This document shows, in pieces, positions 1 through 8,835 of a stretch of 64,000 bases of DNA; position 1 is the first letter of the stretch; the number at the start of each line of letters is the position of its first letter. The stretch spans positions 1 to 64,000 of the forward strand of contig JBBSOW010000002.1 in assembly GCA_038259365.1 (NCBI GenBank), given 5' to 3'. Under the pieces are notes generated by a model. The model was not told the DNA's origin. It did not search any database and saw only the letters and a program-made list of their open reading frames with translations. Origin of the DNA: JBBSOW01 sp038259365 (GTDB lineage: Bacteria; Actinomycetota; Actinomycetes; Propionibacteriales; Propionibacteriaceae). A program made the translations under genes and the position numbers.

Positions 1-1008
1 ATTGGCGTTGATCTTGAGCAGCGGCCCGCCGCCCAGAACCGGGCGGTGGGTGGGGTCGTGATGGCTCGAGTAGTTGGGGTGCACCGCGTGCCCGGCGTCG
101 GCGGAGACGCAGGTGGATCTCGCCATCATGGCGAAGATCTCGTCGCGGTCGGCGCCGAGGCTCATCGCCGTTCGGGTCAACACGTCGGCCAGCAGGGGAC
201 CAGCGGCGCCGCTGGTGCTCGCCGAGCCCACCTCCTCGTGGTCGAAGCAGGCCAGCACCGCGATCTGGTCCAGGTGCTTGGCGCCCAGCAGCGCCTCCAT
301 CCCCGCGTGGACGCTGGTGAGATTGTCCATCCGCGATGAGGCGATGAACTCCTCGTCGGCGCCGAAGAACTCGGCGGGCTGCACGGCATAGGCGTAGAGG
401 TCGTGCCCGCGGATCTCGTGGGCGTTGATGCCGACGCTCTGGGCGACCTCGCCCAAAACCGAGCGGCCCTCCCCCAGGCTGAAGATCGGCTGGGTGTGGC
501 GTTGCTTGTCCAGCTTCAACCCGTTGTCGTTGACGCCGCGATCGAGGTGGATGGCGAGCTGCGGGATCCTCATCAGCGGCCCGGTCTGCACGAGCATCTC
601 GCCGTCGTCGGTCGAGACGCGGCCGGCTATTCCGAGCTCGCGGTCGAGCCAGGAGTTGAGCAGCGGGCCGCCGTAGACCTCGACGGCGGCCTGCTGGTAA
701 CCGTGGGCGGAGAACGTCGGCTGGGGCTTGAGCTTGAACGTGGGCGAGTCGGTGTGGGCCCCCACGATCCGAAAGGACGAGTGCGGGCCGGCGGATTCCG
801 GGACTCGCCAGGCGATCACCGCTCCGTCGCGCACCAGGAAGTGTCCGCCCGGAGACCCGTTCCAGGGTTGGGTCTCGTCCTGCTCGGCGAAGCCGGCCTC
901 GCGCAGCCGGCCGGCCACCGACGCGGCGGCGTGATAGCTGGACGGGGCGCTGCCGACGAAATCGGCGAAATCGTGTCCGTGCTGACGCACGCGCTCGGGA
1001 GAAAGCAT
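1..1008 (-). CDS. M18 family aminopeptidase (aspartyl aminopeptidase-like), partial
   Basis: Cytosolic zinc exopeptidase that releases N-terminal, often acidic, residues from peptides. The frame starts at ATG 1008 and runs off the left edge, so about 336 codons (roughly the first four fifths) are visible. M18 landmarks are present in order: GAHTDSP (first metal-site His), DRGVNDNG, SSRMDNL, FDHEEVGS (metal and general-base Glu), and near the edge HAVHPNYSSHHDPTHRP followed by LGGGPLLKINAN. No stops interrupt it. The start is backed by family-like N-terminal content (DFADFVGSAPSSYHA). Family is certain; the exact peptide preference is not visible. It is divergent from rmuC. Confidence 0.93.
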   Translation of the reverse strand, partial: MLSPERVRQHGHDFADFVGSAPSSYHAAASVAGRLREAGFAEQDETQPWNGSPGGHFLVRDGAVIAWRVPESAGPHSSFRIVGAHTDSPTFKLKPQPTFSAHGYQQAAVEVYGGPLLNSWLDRELGIAGRVSTDDGEMLVQTGPLMRIPQLAIHLDRGVNDNGLKLDKQRHTQPIFSLGEGRSVLGEVAQSVGINAHEIRGHDLYAYAVQPAEFFGADEEFIASSRMDNLTSVHAGMEALLGAKHLDQIAVLACFDHEEVGSASTSGAAGPLLADVLTRTAMSLGADRDEIFAMMARSTCVSADAGHAVHPNYSSHHDPTHRPVLGGGPLLKINAN

Positions 1009-1139
1009 GTTCACACGCTACCGAGTGGCGCCGATATGACCGACGTAACGGGTCCAAATCCGCCGATTCGCGAGATCAGATCGGCCTCAACGTGCGTGGG
1101 ACTCAGAAAATGTCGGACCCCGTTGGCAAGATCGCCTCC

Positions 1140-2768
1140 ATGGAATCCTCTAGCCTCATTTCCGGCCTCCTCATCGGCCTCACCCTCGGGCTAGCGCTCG
1201 GTGCGATCGCCGTCGGACTCATCCTGCGGGCCCGAGGGGCCGCCGCGAGCACCGCGGCCGATTCGGCCGCCGAACGCGCCCGAGCCGAGACCTCACAGGC
1301 GCGCACCGAGACGGCACAGGCCCGCTCCGAGGCCGCGAACGCTCGCGCCGAGATGGCCCAACAGCGGATCAGCACCCATCAGCACCGCGCCGAGGAGTCC
1401 AACGCCGCCGCCCAGATGGCCGAGCTGCGCGGCCGGATGGCCGAAGCGTCGACCGAGGCGGCTAAGGCCCGCGAGGTCGCGGCCACGGTGGGCGCGCAGG
1501 TGGCCCGGGCCGAGGCCGAACGGGACGCGGCTTTGAGCCGGGCACTGGAACTCGCCGAGGACCGTAAATCGCTGGTCAACCAGTTCAAGGTGCTGTCCAC
1601 CGAGTCGCTAGAGCGCCAAGACAAGTCCAGCCAGGCCACCGCGGAGGCGCGTCTGAAGGCGACTCAGGATGTGGTCGCCCCAGTGGCGCAGGCGCTGCAG
1701 CTCTTCCACGAACGAATCAACGAGGTGGAAAAGGATCGGGTCCAGATGACCACCGACCTGCGCAACCAGGTGCTGGCGGTGAAGTCCACGGGCGAAGAGT
1801 TGCGCCGCGAGACCGCCGGCCTGGCCACGGCGCTGCGCAAGCCGCAGGTGCGTGGCGCGTGGGGCGAGACCCAGCTCAAGCGGGTCGCCGAGATCACCGG
1901 CATGGTGGAGCGCTGCGACTTCGACCTGCAGCACACCACCACCTCCGACGACAAGACGATCCGCCCCGACATGCGCGTCAACCTGTCCGACGGCAAGTTC
2001 ATCTTCGTCGATTCCAAGGTGCCGCTGTCGGCCTTTCTCGACGCCGCCGAGACCAGCGACCAGACCCGAAGCCGCCAGCACATGATCCAGTTCGCCAAGA
2101 CCGTGAAGACCCACATCGATCAGCTCTCGGCTAAGCAGTACTGGCGCGCCAGCCAGTCCAGCCCCGAATTCGTCGTGCTCTTCATGCCCAGTGAGGCCTT
2201 CCTCGCTGGCGCATTGGAGGAGGTGTCCAACCTGCACGAGTACGCCGCCGAGCGCGATATCGTCCTCGCCACGCCGGCCATCCTGATCGCCGTGCTGCGC
2301 GCGGTCTCCTACGGCTGGCGCCAGGCCGCACTGGCCGAGAGCGCCGCCGAGGTGTTCGAGCTCGGCCGCGATCTCTACGACCGCCTGGGCACCGTCGGGG
2401 GTGCGCTGGACAAGTTGGGCCGCCAGCTTGGGTCCTCGGTCAAGGCCTACAACTCCGCTGTCGGATCCATGGAGGCTCGGGTCATGGTGTCGGCGCGCCG
2501 GTTCCGAGATCTCAAGGTCGCCGACGCCCCCATCGCGGAGCTCACCAGCTGCGAGGAGTCGGTGCGGCCGATCACCGCGCCCGAGCTGGTCGAGGACGCC
2601 ACCCAGGTGGCGCCGCTGGTCGGGCGGGAGAGCAGGCGCGCCCTGCCTGGCGGTCCGGAAGCCGAGGAGTTGGTCCGCCAGGATCCCGAGATCGAGGAGC
2701 TGTTCAGCGTCGAGGAACAGAGCATCGTGCAGGGCCAGGCCAGGCGCCGCGGGCGTAGCGCCGGATAG
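1140..2768 (+). CDS. rmuC: DNA recombination protein RmuC
   Basis: RmuC-family protein, related to PD-(D/E)XK nucleases, associated with limiting DNA inversions and rearrangements. The 542-residue product has an N-terminal membrane anchor (about residues 4-28, SSLISGLLIGLTLG...), a long Ala/Glu/Arg-rich coiled coil (about 35-180), then the RmuC domain with RGAWGETQLKR, IFVDSKVPLSAF and VLFMPSEAFL. A low-complexity acidic tail follows. ATG 1140 was chosen because the anchor begins there; ATG 1110 would only add a non-hydrophobic leader. The FAD oxidoreductase gene starts 10 bases downstream, so cotranscription is likely though no functional link is apparent. Confidence 0.93.
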   Translation: MESSSLISGLLIGLTLGLALGAIAVGLILRARGAAASTAADSAAERARAETSQARTETAQARSEAANARAEMAQQRISTHQHRAEESNAAAQMAELRGRMAEASTEAAKAREVAATVGAQVARAEAERDAALSRALELAEDRKSLVNQFKVLSTESLERQDKSSQATAEARLKATQDVVAPVAQALQLFHERINEVEKDRVQMTTDLRNQVLAVKSTGEELRRETAGLATALRKPQVRGAWGETQLKRVAEITGMVERCDFDLQHTTTSDDKTIRPDMRVNLSDGKFIFVDSKVPLSAFLDAAETSDQTRSRQHMIQFAKTVKTHIDQLSAKQYWRASQSSPEFVVLFMPSEAFLAGALEEVSNLHEYAAERDIVLATPAILIAVLRAVSYGWRQAALAESAAEVFELGRDLYDRLGTVGGALDKLGRQLGSSVKAYNSAVGSMEARVMVSARRFRDLKVADAPIAELTSCEESVRPITAPELVEDATQVAPLVGRESRRALPGGPEAEELVRQDPEIEELFSVEEQSIVQGQARRRGRSAG

Positions 2769-2777
2769 CGTGCGGGC

Positions 2778-4421
2778 ATGAACACCGCAGGCGCCTCCCA
2801 ATCCGACTACGACGTGGTGATCGTCGGCGGGGGCCACAACGGGCTCACCGCGGCGGCCTACCTCGCGGGGGCGGGCCTGTCCGTCCTAGTGCTCGAGCGA
2901 CTCGGCCGTACCGGCGGGGCGGCAGTCAGCACGCAGGCGTTCCCGGGTCTGGACGCCCGGCTTTCCCGCTACTCCTACCTGGTATCGCTGATGCCACAAC
3001 AGCTCATGGGGGATCTCGAGCTGGACCTCGAGCTGCGCTCTCGCGGCGCCGCATCCTACTCCCCCGTCGTGCGAAACGATCGACACCTCGGCCTCTACAT
3101 CGAGCGGGACGAGGGCGAGGTCACCCGCCGATCGTTCCACGACCTCACGGGCGGGGACGCCGAGTACGAGGCCTGGCAGACGTTCTTCGGCGAAGTCGCG
3201 GACCTGGCGAGGGTCGTGGGACCCACCCTGATGGACCCGTTGCCGACCGCCGGGAGACTTCAAGCCCAGCTCGAGACAACCCACGCGGCCCGAGAACGGG
3301 GCGGCACGGGCATCTGGAACGCGGTCGTCGAGCGGCCCTTAGGCGAGGTGATCGAGGAGCGCTTCTCCGACGATCTGGTCCGTGGCGTCGTCGCCACCGA
3401 CGCGCTCATCGGCACCTTCGCCGACCTGCACGACCCGACGCTGATCCAAAACCGCTGTTTCCTCTACCACCTCATCGGCAACGGCACCGGCGGGTGGAAG
3501 GTGCCCGTGGGCGGGATGGGCGCCGTCACGACGGCGTTGCACCGGTCCGCGCAACGGCGCGGCGCCGAGATCCGGACCGGCGCCGAGGTCACCGCGATCC
3601 GCGCGGACGCCGCCGCTCCTGGGGGCGCCAACACCAGCGCGCGAGGCGCCGAGGTCAGCTGGCGCGACGGGCAGCAGACCCGCACGGTGAGCGCCGGGAC
3701 GGTGTTGGCCGGCGTCGCACCCTACGTCCTCAACCAACTCCTCGGCCGGCAGCCGGAACCCGACACCAAGCCCACGGGTTCGCAGCTCAAGATCAACTTC
3801 CTGCTGTCCCGGCTGCCGACGCTCAGGAGCGGCCACGACCCGGCTCGAGCCTTCGGCGGCACCTTTCACGTGGCCGAGGAATACTCGGCGCTCGCACGCT
3901 CCTTCGGCGAGGCCGCGGCGGGCTCGATCCCGTCGTCACCGCCGGGTGAGTTCTACTGCCACTCGCTCACCGATCCCTCCATCCTGGGCGGGCTGGCCGC
4001 CGAAGGCGTCCACACCCTGACCTACTTCGGGCTCCACATGCCCGGGGCGCTGTTCAGCGCCGACCGGGTGACGGCGCGGGAGGAGGCGGTTCGTCGGGCG
4101 ATCGCCGCGGTCGACGTCCACCTCAACGAACCGCTGATGGACTGCGTACTCGTCGGCCCAGACGGCAAACCCTGCATCGAGGCCAAGGTGGCCCAAGACG
4201 TCGAGGCCGACCTCGCGATGCCGGGCGGACACATCTTCCACGGTGACCTCGCGTGGCCGTGGGCCGCCGACGACGAGGCCCTGGACACCCCCGCCCAGCG
4301 GTGGGGTGTTGACACCGACGACGAATCGGTCCTGCTGTGCGGCTCCGGGGCGAGGCGGGGCGGAGCGGTCAGCGGGCTCGGCGGCCACAACGCCGCCATG
4401 GCCGTGCTGGCCGCCCGCTGA
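2778..4421 (+). CDS. FAD-dependent NAD(P)/phytoene-desaturase-like oxidoreductase
   Basis: 547-residue flavoprotein of the phytoene dehydrogenase/PYROXD2-like amine-oxidase superfamily. The N-terminal dinucleotide-binding fold is clear (VVIVGGGHNGLTAAAYL, then LVLERLGRTGGAA) and the C-terminal FAD motif is visible (LLCGSGARRGGAVSGLGGHN). The middle carries GTGGWKVPVGGMGAVTTAL, typical of this group. It would oxidise a hydrophobic substrate in an FAD-dependent way, but the substrate cannot be read from sequence and no carotenoid genes lie nearby. It follows rmuC by 10 bases. Its reading frame stays open for 50 more codons past the TGA stop (see 4452-4571). Confidence 0.88.
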   Translation: MNTAGASQSDYDVVIVGGGHNGLTAAAYLAGAGLSVLVLERLGRTGGAAVSTQAFPGLDARLSRYSYLVSLMPQQLMGDLELDLELRSRGAASYSPVVRNDRHLGLYIERDEGEVTRRSFHDLTGGDAEYEAWQTFFGEVADLARVVGPTLMDPLPTAGRLQAQLETTHAARERGGTGIWNAVVERPLGEVIEERFSDDLVRGVVATDALIGTFADLHDPTLIQNRCFLYHLIGNGTGGWKVPVGGMGAVTTALHRSAQRRGAEIRTGAEVTAIRADAAAPGGANTSARGAEVSWRDGQQTRTVSAGTVLAGVAPYVLNQLLGRQPEPDTKPTGSQLKINFLLSRLPTLRSGHDPARAFGGTFHVAEEYSALARSFGEAAAGSIPSSPPGEFYCHSLTDPSILGGLAAEGVHTLTYFGLHMPGALFSADRVTAREEAVRRAIAAVDVHLNEPLMDCVLVGPDGKPCIEAKVAQDVEADLAMPGGHIFHGDLAWPWAADDEALDTPAQRWGVDTDDESVLLCGSGARRGGAVSGLGGHNAAMAVLAAR

Positions 4422-4451
4422 CCCGCCCCGCTGGTCCCGGGCCCCGCCCCG

Positions 4452-4571
4452 GTGGGCATCGACGTCGGTGACCGAGATCAGCTGCCGGACCTAGTGCGAC
4501 GACTCCGGGCCAGTCATGTCGAGGTCGAGCCCATCGATCCCGCCAGCCCGGCCTGCAGCTTCTTGATCTAG
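4452..4571 (+). other. Possible 3' gene remnant in frame with the upstream stop
   Basis: After the TGA at 4419-4421 the same frame continues without a stop to TAG at 4569-4571. The later part reads like a real protein end (VGIDVGDRDQLPDLVRRLRA and then VEVEPIDPAS). It loosely resembles the C-terminal tail of threonine dehydratase-type proteins, but the match is short and made from memory. No ribosome binding site or good start precedes it. It could be a relic of a deleted gene or chance in GC-rich DNA. Confidence 0.25.
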
Positions 4572-4595
4572 GGTTCCAGCATCTAGGGTTCCAGC
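4566..4595. repeat. 15-bp perfect tandem duplication
   Basis: The 15-mer atctagggttccagc occurs twice head to tail (4566-4580 and 4581-4595), just after the in-frame tail described at 4452-4571 and before the 3' end of ispH. It lies between convergent genes. No palindrome accompanies it; replication slippage is the simplest origin. Confidence 0.9.
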
Positions 4596-4613
4596 CTCCG
4601 GGTCGCGGTACGC

Positions 4614-5651
4614 TCAGTCGTTGATCGCACCCTTGCGCAGGTCTCGTCGCAGTTCGGGAGGGAGCGCGAACACGAGGTTTTCCTCCGTCAGCTTCTCCTC
4701 GGTGGCGACGGGGAAGCCTTGGGCCTCCAAGAGGTCCAGCACCCCACGGACCAGATCGTCCGGCACCGACGCCCCGCTGGTGATCCCCACCGACTCCACG
4801 CCCGCCAGCCAGGCCAGATCGACCTCGCTGGCGTTGTCCACCCGGTAGGACGCCTTGGCGCCGGCGTCGAGCGCCACCTCGACCAGACGCACCGAGTTCG
4901 AGGAGTTGGCCGAGCCGACGACGATGACGAGATCGGCGTCCCGAGCGATCTGTTTGATGGCGGCCTGGCGGTTGGAGGTGGCGTAGCAGATGTCGTCGCT
5001 GGGCGGGTCCATCAGCAACGGAAACTTCTCGCGCAGCTTGTGCACGGTCTCCAGCGTCTCATCGACGCTCAGCGTGGTCTGGCTCAGCCAGGCCACCCGG
5101 GACGGGTCACGCACCTCGACTCCGGCCACCTCGTCGGGCGACTGCACCAGTTGAGTGTGCCCGGGTGCCTCCCCCATGGTGCCCTCGACCTCTTCGTGGC
5201 CGTCGTGCCCGATGAGCAGGATCTCCAGATCGTCTCGCGCAAAGCGCTTGGCCTCCTGGTGCACCTTCGTCACCAGCGGGCAGGTGGCGTCGATGGTCTT
5301 CAGCTCGCGAACCCCCGCCTCGGTGTGCACGGCCGGTGAGACTCCGTGCGCGGAAAAGACCACCGTCTCACCCTGCGGGACCTCGTCCAGCTCCTCGACG
5401 AAGATGGCGCCACGCGCCTCGAGATCTTCCACCACGTGGCGGTTGTGCACGATCTGCTTACGCACGTAGACCGGCGCACCGTAGGTGTCCAGGGCGCGTT
5501 CGACCGTGATCACGGCGCGGTCCACGCCGGCGCAGTAACCGCGCGGCGCCGCGACGACGACGCGCTTGGCGGAGCCGGACGAGTCGGTGGTCAACGCCGG
5601 GCTGGACGTATCGTCGGAGTTCTTGCCAGAGCTTGGGGACTGTTCGAACAT
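4614..5651 (-). CDS. ispH: 4-hydroxy-3-methylbut-2-enyl diphosphate reductase IspH
   Basis: Last enzyme of the MEP isoprenoid pathway: a [4Fe-4S] enzyme reducing HMBPP to IPP and DMAPP in the cytosol. The three cluster cysteines are visible in RGYCAGVD (near residue 40), DATCPLVTK and DDICYATSNRQ. Substrate-binding elements include IVHNRHVV, FSAHGVSP, GHDGHEEVEGTMGE, GSANSSNS and ITSGASVPDDLV. Length (345) is normal apart from a 28-residue Ser/Thr-rich N-terminal extension common in actinobacteria. It supplies precursors for the Z-prenyl synthase at 13.7-14.5 kb. The 196 bp to the divergent lipoprotein gene must hold both promoters. Confidence 0.97.
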   Translation of the reverse strand: MFEQSPSSGKNSDDTSSPALTTDSSGSAKRVVVAAPRGYCAGVDRAVITVERALDTYGAPVYVRKQIVHNRHVVEDLEARGAIFVEELDEVPQGETVVFSAHGVSPAVHTEAGVRELKTIDATCPLVTKVHQEAKRFARDDLEILLIGHDGHEEVEGTMGEAPGHTQLVQSPDEVAGVEVRDPSRVAWLSQTTLSVDETLETVHKLREKFPLLMDPPSDDICYATSNRQAAIKQIARDADLVIVVGSANSSNSVRLVEVALDAGAKASYRVDNASEVDLAWLAGVESVGITSGASVPDDLVRGVLDLLEAQGFPVATEEKLTEENLVFALPPELRRDLRKGAIND

Positions 5652-5847
5652 GCGAGCCAGTCTATGCGGGACAGCGCCTTATCGAAGACCGCGCGGGGCG
5701 GCGTCGAAGCCTGCGTGCCGCGGCGCATTCTCAAAATCCGGCGCGGTCACGTAACCTCGACTGGAGCTTCGCGGGTCACCCAGTCCACGCATCCCCCCGA
5801 GCTAGCTGGATTGGGCGCAGACCATTACCCACCGTGCAAGGAGAGCC

Positions 5848-6738
5848 ATGTTCGAGAACACGGGACGCTACCTGGTAGCGCCGTTGATACTGGTGGCGTT
5901 CCTCCTACCGGGCTGCGCCCGTGTTTCCAGTGTCTTCGAGAGCGGCATCGGCACCTCGCTCGGCTCGACGGCCGGCGAGTGGCGTGGCTCCCCTTTGGCG
6001 ATCACCGCCAAGGAGATCACGGCGCTGGCGAACCAGATCGCCGAGCCGGAGAGCGAGAAGTTACGCGAACCGAGCACCGAGCTGGCCGGGCGAATTCGCG
6101 GCCTCGACCCGCAGACCGCCTTTGCGTACACGTTCAGCTACGACGCCTGCACCCAGGAAGATCCGCGGCTGCTCAAGCGCGGTTCGGGCCTGGTGGTGAG
6201 CTACGCCAACACCGGCCAAGAATGCTTCGCCCCCGAGCCCGTGACCACCACCTTCTCGGTCCAGTGGGCCAACGTACCGACGGATTTCTACCTGGGCCGC
6301 GACGCCGCGGACCCCACTCGCGTCCGCGTGGTGAACAAGGAGATCGTCTCCCCACCCACGTGGTCGCCCAAGTTCGTCACCCGTACCGAGCAGCCCAACT
6401 CGCCGTCGCTCTCCTTCACCGTGGCCCAGACCAAGTCCGAGTACAAGAGGGCGCTGAAGGCCCCGGATCTGAAGTCCAAGAGCAAGGTCGAGTACCGCGA
6501 CTACCAGTTCCTCGTCGTCGTGCGGGCCCACGGCTGCGGCCAGGCGGGGAGCCTGGTGTTGCTGGAGGATCGCTACGGCTTCTTCACCCGGCCAGCGCCC
6601 GGCTCGAAGGCCAAGTGCGGAACCAACACCGTCGAGGCGTCGGTCTTCATCATCAACAAAGATGACGTGCCGAAGAAGTTCACCCTGGGCCCCGGCACGG
6701 AGGCCGATCCGAACGACGTCAACGTCAAGATCAAGTAG
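5848..6738 (+). CDS. Secreted lipoprotein of unknown function
   Basis: 296 residues beginning with a type II signal peptide: charged start, hydrophobic core and lipobox LLPG-C about residue 22, so it should be anchored on the outer face of the membrane. The mature part has no domain I recognise. It contains four scattered cysteines (near YDACTQE, GQECFAP, AHGCGQ, KAKCGTN) that could form two disulfides, as expected for an exported fold. ATG 5848 follows an AAGGAG ribosome site. It uses a rare TTA Leu codon at 6061. It is divergent from ispH and 29 bases before xseA. Confidence 0.8.
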   Translation: MFENTGRYLVAPLILVAFLLPGCARVSSVFESGIGTSLGSTAGEWRGSPLAITAKEITALANQIAEPESEKLREPSTELAGRIRGLDPQTAFAYTFSYDACTQEDPRLLKRGSGLVVSYANTGQECFAPEPVTTTFSVQWANVPTDFYLGRDAADPTRVRVVNKEIVSPPTWSPKFVTRTEQPNSPSLSFTVAQTKSEYKRALKAPDLKSKSKVEYRDYQFLVVVRAHGCGQAGSLVLLEDRYGFFTRPAPGSKAKCGTNTVEASVFIINKDDVPKKFTLGPGTEADPNDVNVKIK

Positions 6739-6767
6739 GTCCGTGACTCGACACAGGCGGCGCCCCG

Positions 6768-8021
6768 ATGGCTCTTGAATCCGGCCCGGGCAATCCGCGA
6801 CCGCTGCGCGAGATCGCCAAGGGCGTCAAGGGCTGGATCGACAGGCTCGGCTGGGTCTGGGTCGAGGCCCAGGTGCTGCAGATCAACCGACGCGCAGGCA
6901 CCCGCACGGTCTTCTTGACCCTGCGCGATCCGCTGGCCGAGGTCTCGGTGGCGGTGACGATGTCCCCCCTCGATTTGGACGCCGCTGGCCCGCTCACCGA
7001 GGGCGCCACCGTCGTCGCGCACCTCAAGGCCAGCTATTACACCCCCTCGGGACGGCTGAGCTTCGTCTGCGACGATCTGCGGCCAGTCGGCGAGGGTCGG
7101 CTACTGGCAATGCTGGAGCAGCGCAAACGCATGCTCCAGGCCGAGGGGCTGTTCGACCCGCGACGCAAACGCCCGCTACCGGTTCTGCCCCGCGGCATCG
7201 CCCTCATCACCGGCGCGGACAGCGCGGCCGAACGCGATGTGCTCGAACACGTCCGTCGACGGCTTCCCAGCGCCAACATCGTGTCTCGGCACGCGTTGAT
7301 GCAGGGCCAACAGGCGGCGCGGGAGGTGATGGAAGCGATCCGAACGCTGGATCGAGAACCGGGGATCGACGTCATCGTCATCGCTCGCGGCGGTGGATCG
7401 CTGGAAGACCTCCTGCCGTTCTCCGACGAGGGGCTGCTGCGTGCGGTGGCCGCCAGCCGGACCCCCATCGTCAGCGCCATCGGTCACGAGAGCGATTCGC
7501 CCATCCTCGATCTGGTGGCCGACGTCCGGGCGTCCACCCCGACCGACGCGGCCAAGCGGGTGGTGCCCGACGTCGTGGAGGAAAAACAGCGGCTCCACCA
7601 GGCGGCCGAACGGATCCGCCACGCCATCGCCCGCCAACTCGCCTACGAGCGCTCCCAACTGGAGAGCCTGCGCCGCCGTCCGGTCCTGCTGGATCCGACG
7701 GCCACCTTCGCCCTCCAACGCGACACCGTGAACGCGGCAGCGACGCGGGTTCGCCAGGCCATGCGCCACCGGCTCGATGCCGAGCGCACCCTGATCCACC
7801 ATCAGCGTCAACGGGCCAAGGCGATGTCGCCGGTGGCAACCCTGGAGCGGGGTTACGCCATCATCGCCACCCCAGAAGGCGACACGGTCACCTCGGTCCG
7901 CGGCCAGGAAGACGCCGACCTCGTGGCCCACCTGCGCGACGGACAACTGCTGATCAGCGTCGTCAACGCGATCGCGGCCCCGGACGAACCCGACGAGAGC
8001 ACCGAAGAGGAGAGAACGTGA
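6768..8021 (+). CDS. xseA: Exodeoxyribonuclease VII large subunit
   Basis: Catalytic subunit of exonuclease VII, which degrades single-stranded DNA to acid-soluble oligonucleotides from both ends. The 417-residue protein shows the N-terminal OB fold (about residues 20-115), then the conserved core: LPRGIALITGADSAAERDVL, VIVIARGGGSLEDLLPFSDE, and VSAIGHESDSPILDLVADVRASTPTDAA. A coiled-coil region and the typical end LERGYAII follow. Its GTG/TGA junction overlaps xseB by 4 bases, indicating translational coupling and a fixed subunit ratio. Confidence 0.97.
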   Translation: MALESGPGNPRPLREIAKGVKGWIDRLGWVWVEAQVLQINRRAGTRTVFLTLRDPLAEVSVAVTMSPLDLDAAGPLTEGATVVAHLKASYYTPSGRLSFVCDDLRPVGEGRLLAMLEQRKRMLQAEGLFDPRRKRPLPVLPRGIALITGADSAAERDVLEHVRRRLPSANIVSRHALMQGQQAAREVMEAIRTLDREPGIDVIVIARGGGSLEDLLPFSDEGLLRAVAASRTPIVSAIGHESDSPILDLVADVRASTPTDAAKRVVPDVVEEKQRLHQAAERIRHAIARQLAYERSQLESLRRRPVLLDPTATFALQRDTVNAAATRVRQAMRHRLDAERTLIHHQRQRAKAMSPVATLERGYAIIATPEGDTVTSVRGQEDADLVAHLRDGQLLISVVNAIAAPDEPDESTEEERT

Positions 8022-8218
8022 GCACCCCAGAACTCAGCTATGAGGCGGCGCGAGATGAGCTGAAAGAGGTCGTCCACAAGCTCGAATCCGGCGGTGTTCC
8101 GCTGGCCGAATCACTCTCGCTGTGGGAGCGCGGCGAAGAGCTGGCCAAGCTCTGCGAGAAGTGGCTCGACGGGGCCCAGGCCAAGGTGGACAAGGCCCGC
8201 CAACAACCCGAGCAGTAG
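8018..8218 (+). CDS. xseB: Exodeoxyribonuclease VII small subunit
   Basis: 66-residue partner of XseA. It matches the XseB pattern: LSYEAARDELKEVVHKLESGGVPLAESLSLWERGEELAKLC, a two-helix protein in which the conserved LW-E-G-L block contacts XseA. It begins at GTG 8018 inside the xseA stop (GTGA overlap). The gene ends 8 bases before the 3' end of the convergent DUF4245 gene, leaving no room for a dedicated terminator. Confidence 0.96.
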   Translation: MSTPELSYEAARDELKEVVHKLESGGVPLAESLSLWERGEELAKLCEKWLDGAQAKVDKARQQPEQ

Positions 8219-8226
8219 ACCGTGTC

Positions 8227-8790
8227 TCAGCCAGCCCTGAGAGTGGCCGCGTACGCCTCCAACGCCGGGTAGCTGGTGTCGGCCGAGACGACGGTGCTCA
8301 CGTCATCGTCGACCCGGACCAACGAGCGGGTGCGTTCGTCGGGAGAGACCATCCGTTGCCAGGTGGCGCCGCGGATCGTGCTCTCGCCGTCCTCGACGCC
8401 TTCGCGGGTCGACTCGGTGATGAGCTTCTTCGTTTCCTTGTCACCCTGGGTGAGCGCGTAGTAGATCTTGTCCGGGCCGAGGAGACCGAGTTTCCACTCG
8501 TTGCGCACCGACGGTTCGTCGTTGAGCCCGAGCCCACCGAGCTTGGTCCAACTGGCGGTGGTGGGGATCCATTCGCCCGGCAGCCCCACCGGCGCCAACA
8601 CCGGGAAGGGCGCCTCCTCGCGAGCCTGCGTCAGCTGGGGGGTGTAGTTGACGGGCCGCACCGGAGCGTCGTCGAGATTGATGGTCATCAGCGCGCCCAC
8701 CAGCGCAATGGGAATCAGGATGAGTGCCAGGGATCGCAACAGGTCAACGGAGTTTGCGTTGCGACGCGATCTGGCGCGATCGGTAGCCAC
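8227..8790 (-). CDS. DUF4245 family membrane-anchored protein
   Basis: 187-residue actinobacterial DUF4245 protein: a basic N terminus (about 1-16), one transmembrane segment (about residues 17-38, LLRSLALILIPIALVGALMT), then an extracytoplasmic domain with the family pattern VNYTPQLTQAREEAPFPVLAP and YALTQGD. Function is unknown in the family. It is convergent with xseB, an arrangement I recall as common in actinobacteria. Confidence 0.85.
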   Translation of the reverse strand: MATDRARSRRNANSVDLLRSLALILIPIALVGALMTINLDDAPVRPVNYTPQLTQAREEAPFPVLAPVGLPGEWIPTTASWTKLGGLGLNDEPSVRNEWKLGLLGPDKIYYALTQGDKETKKLITESTREGVEDGESTIRGATWQRMVSPDERTRSLVRVDDDVSTVVSADTSYPALEAYAATLRAG

Positions 8791-8835
8791 GGCTCAATAC
8801 TCTCGTACCGGCCCAAACCGCCAAAATCGCAAAGC

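Noticed and set aside
1608..2837. Long minus-strand frame across rmuC and the FAD oxidoreductase start
   Set aside because: Shadow of rmuC. Its composition is Gly/His/Leu/Arg-rich without family motifs, while rmuC is clearly coding.
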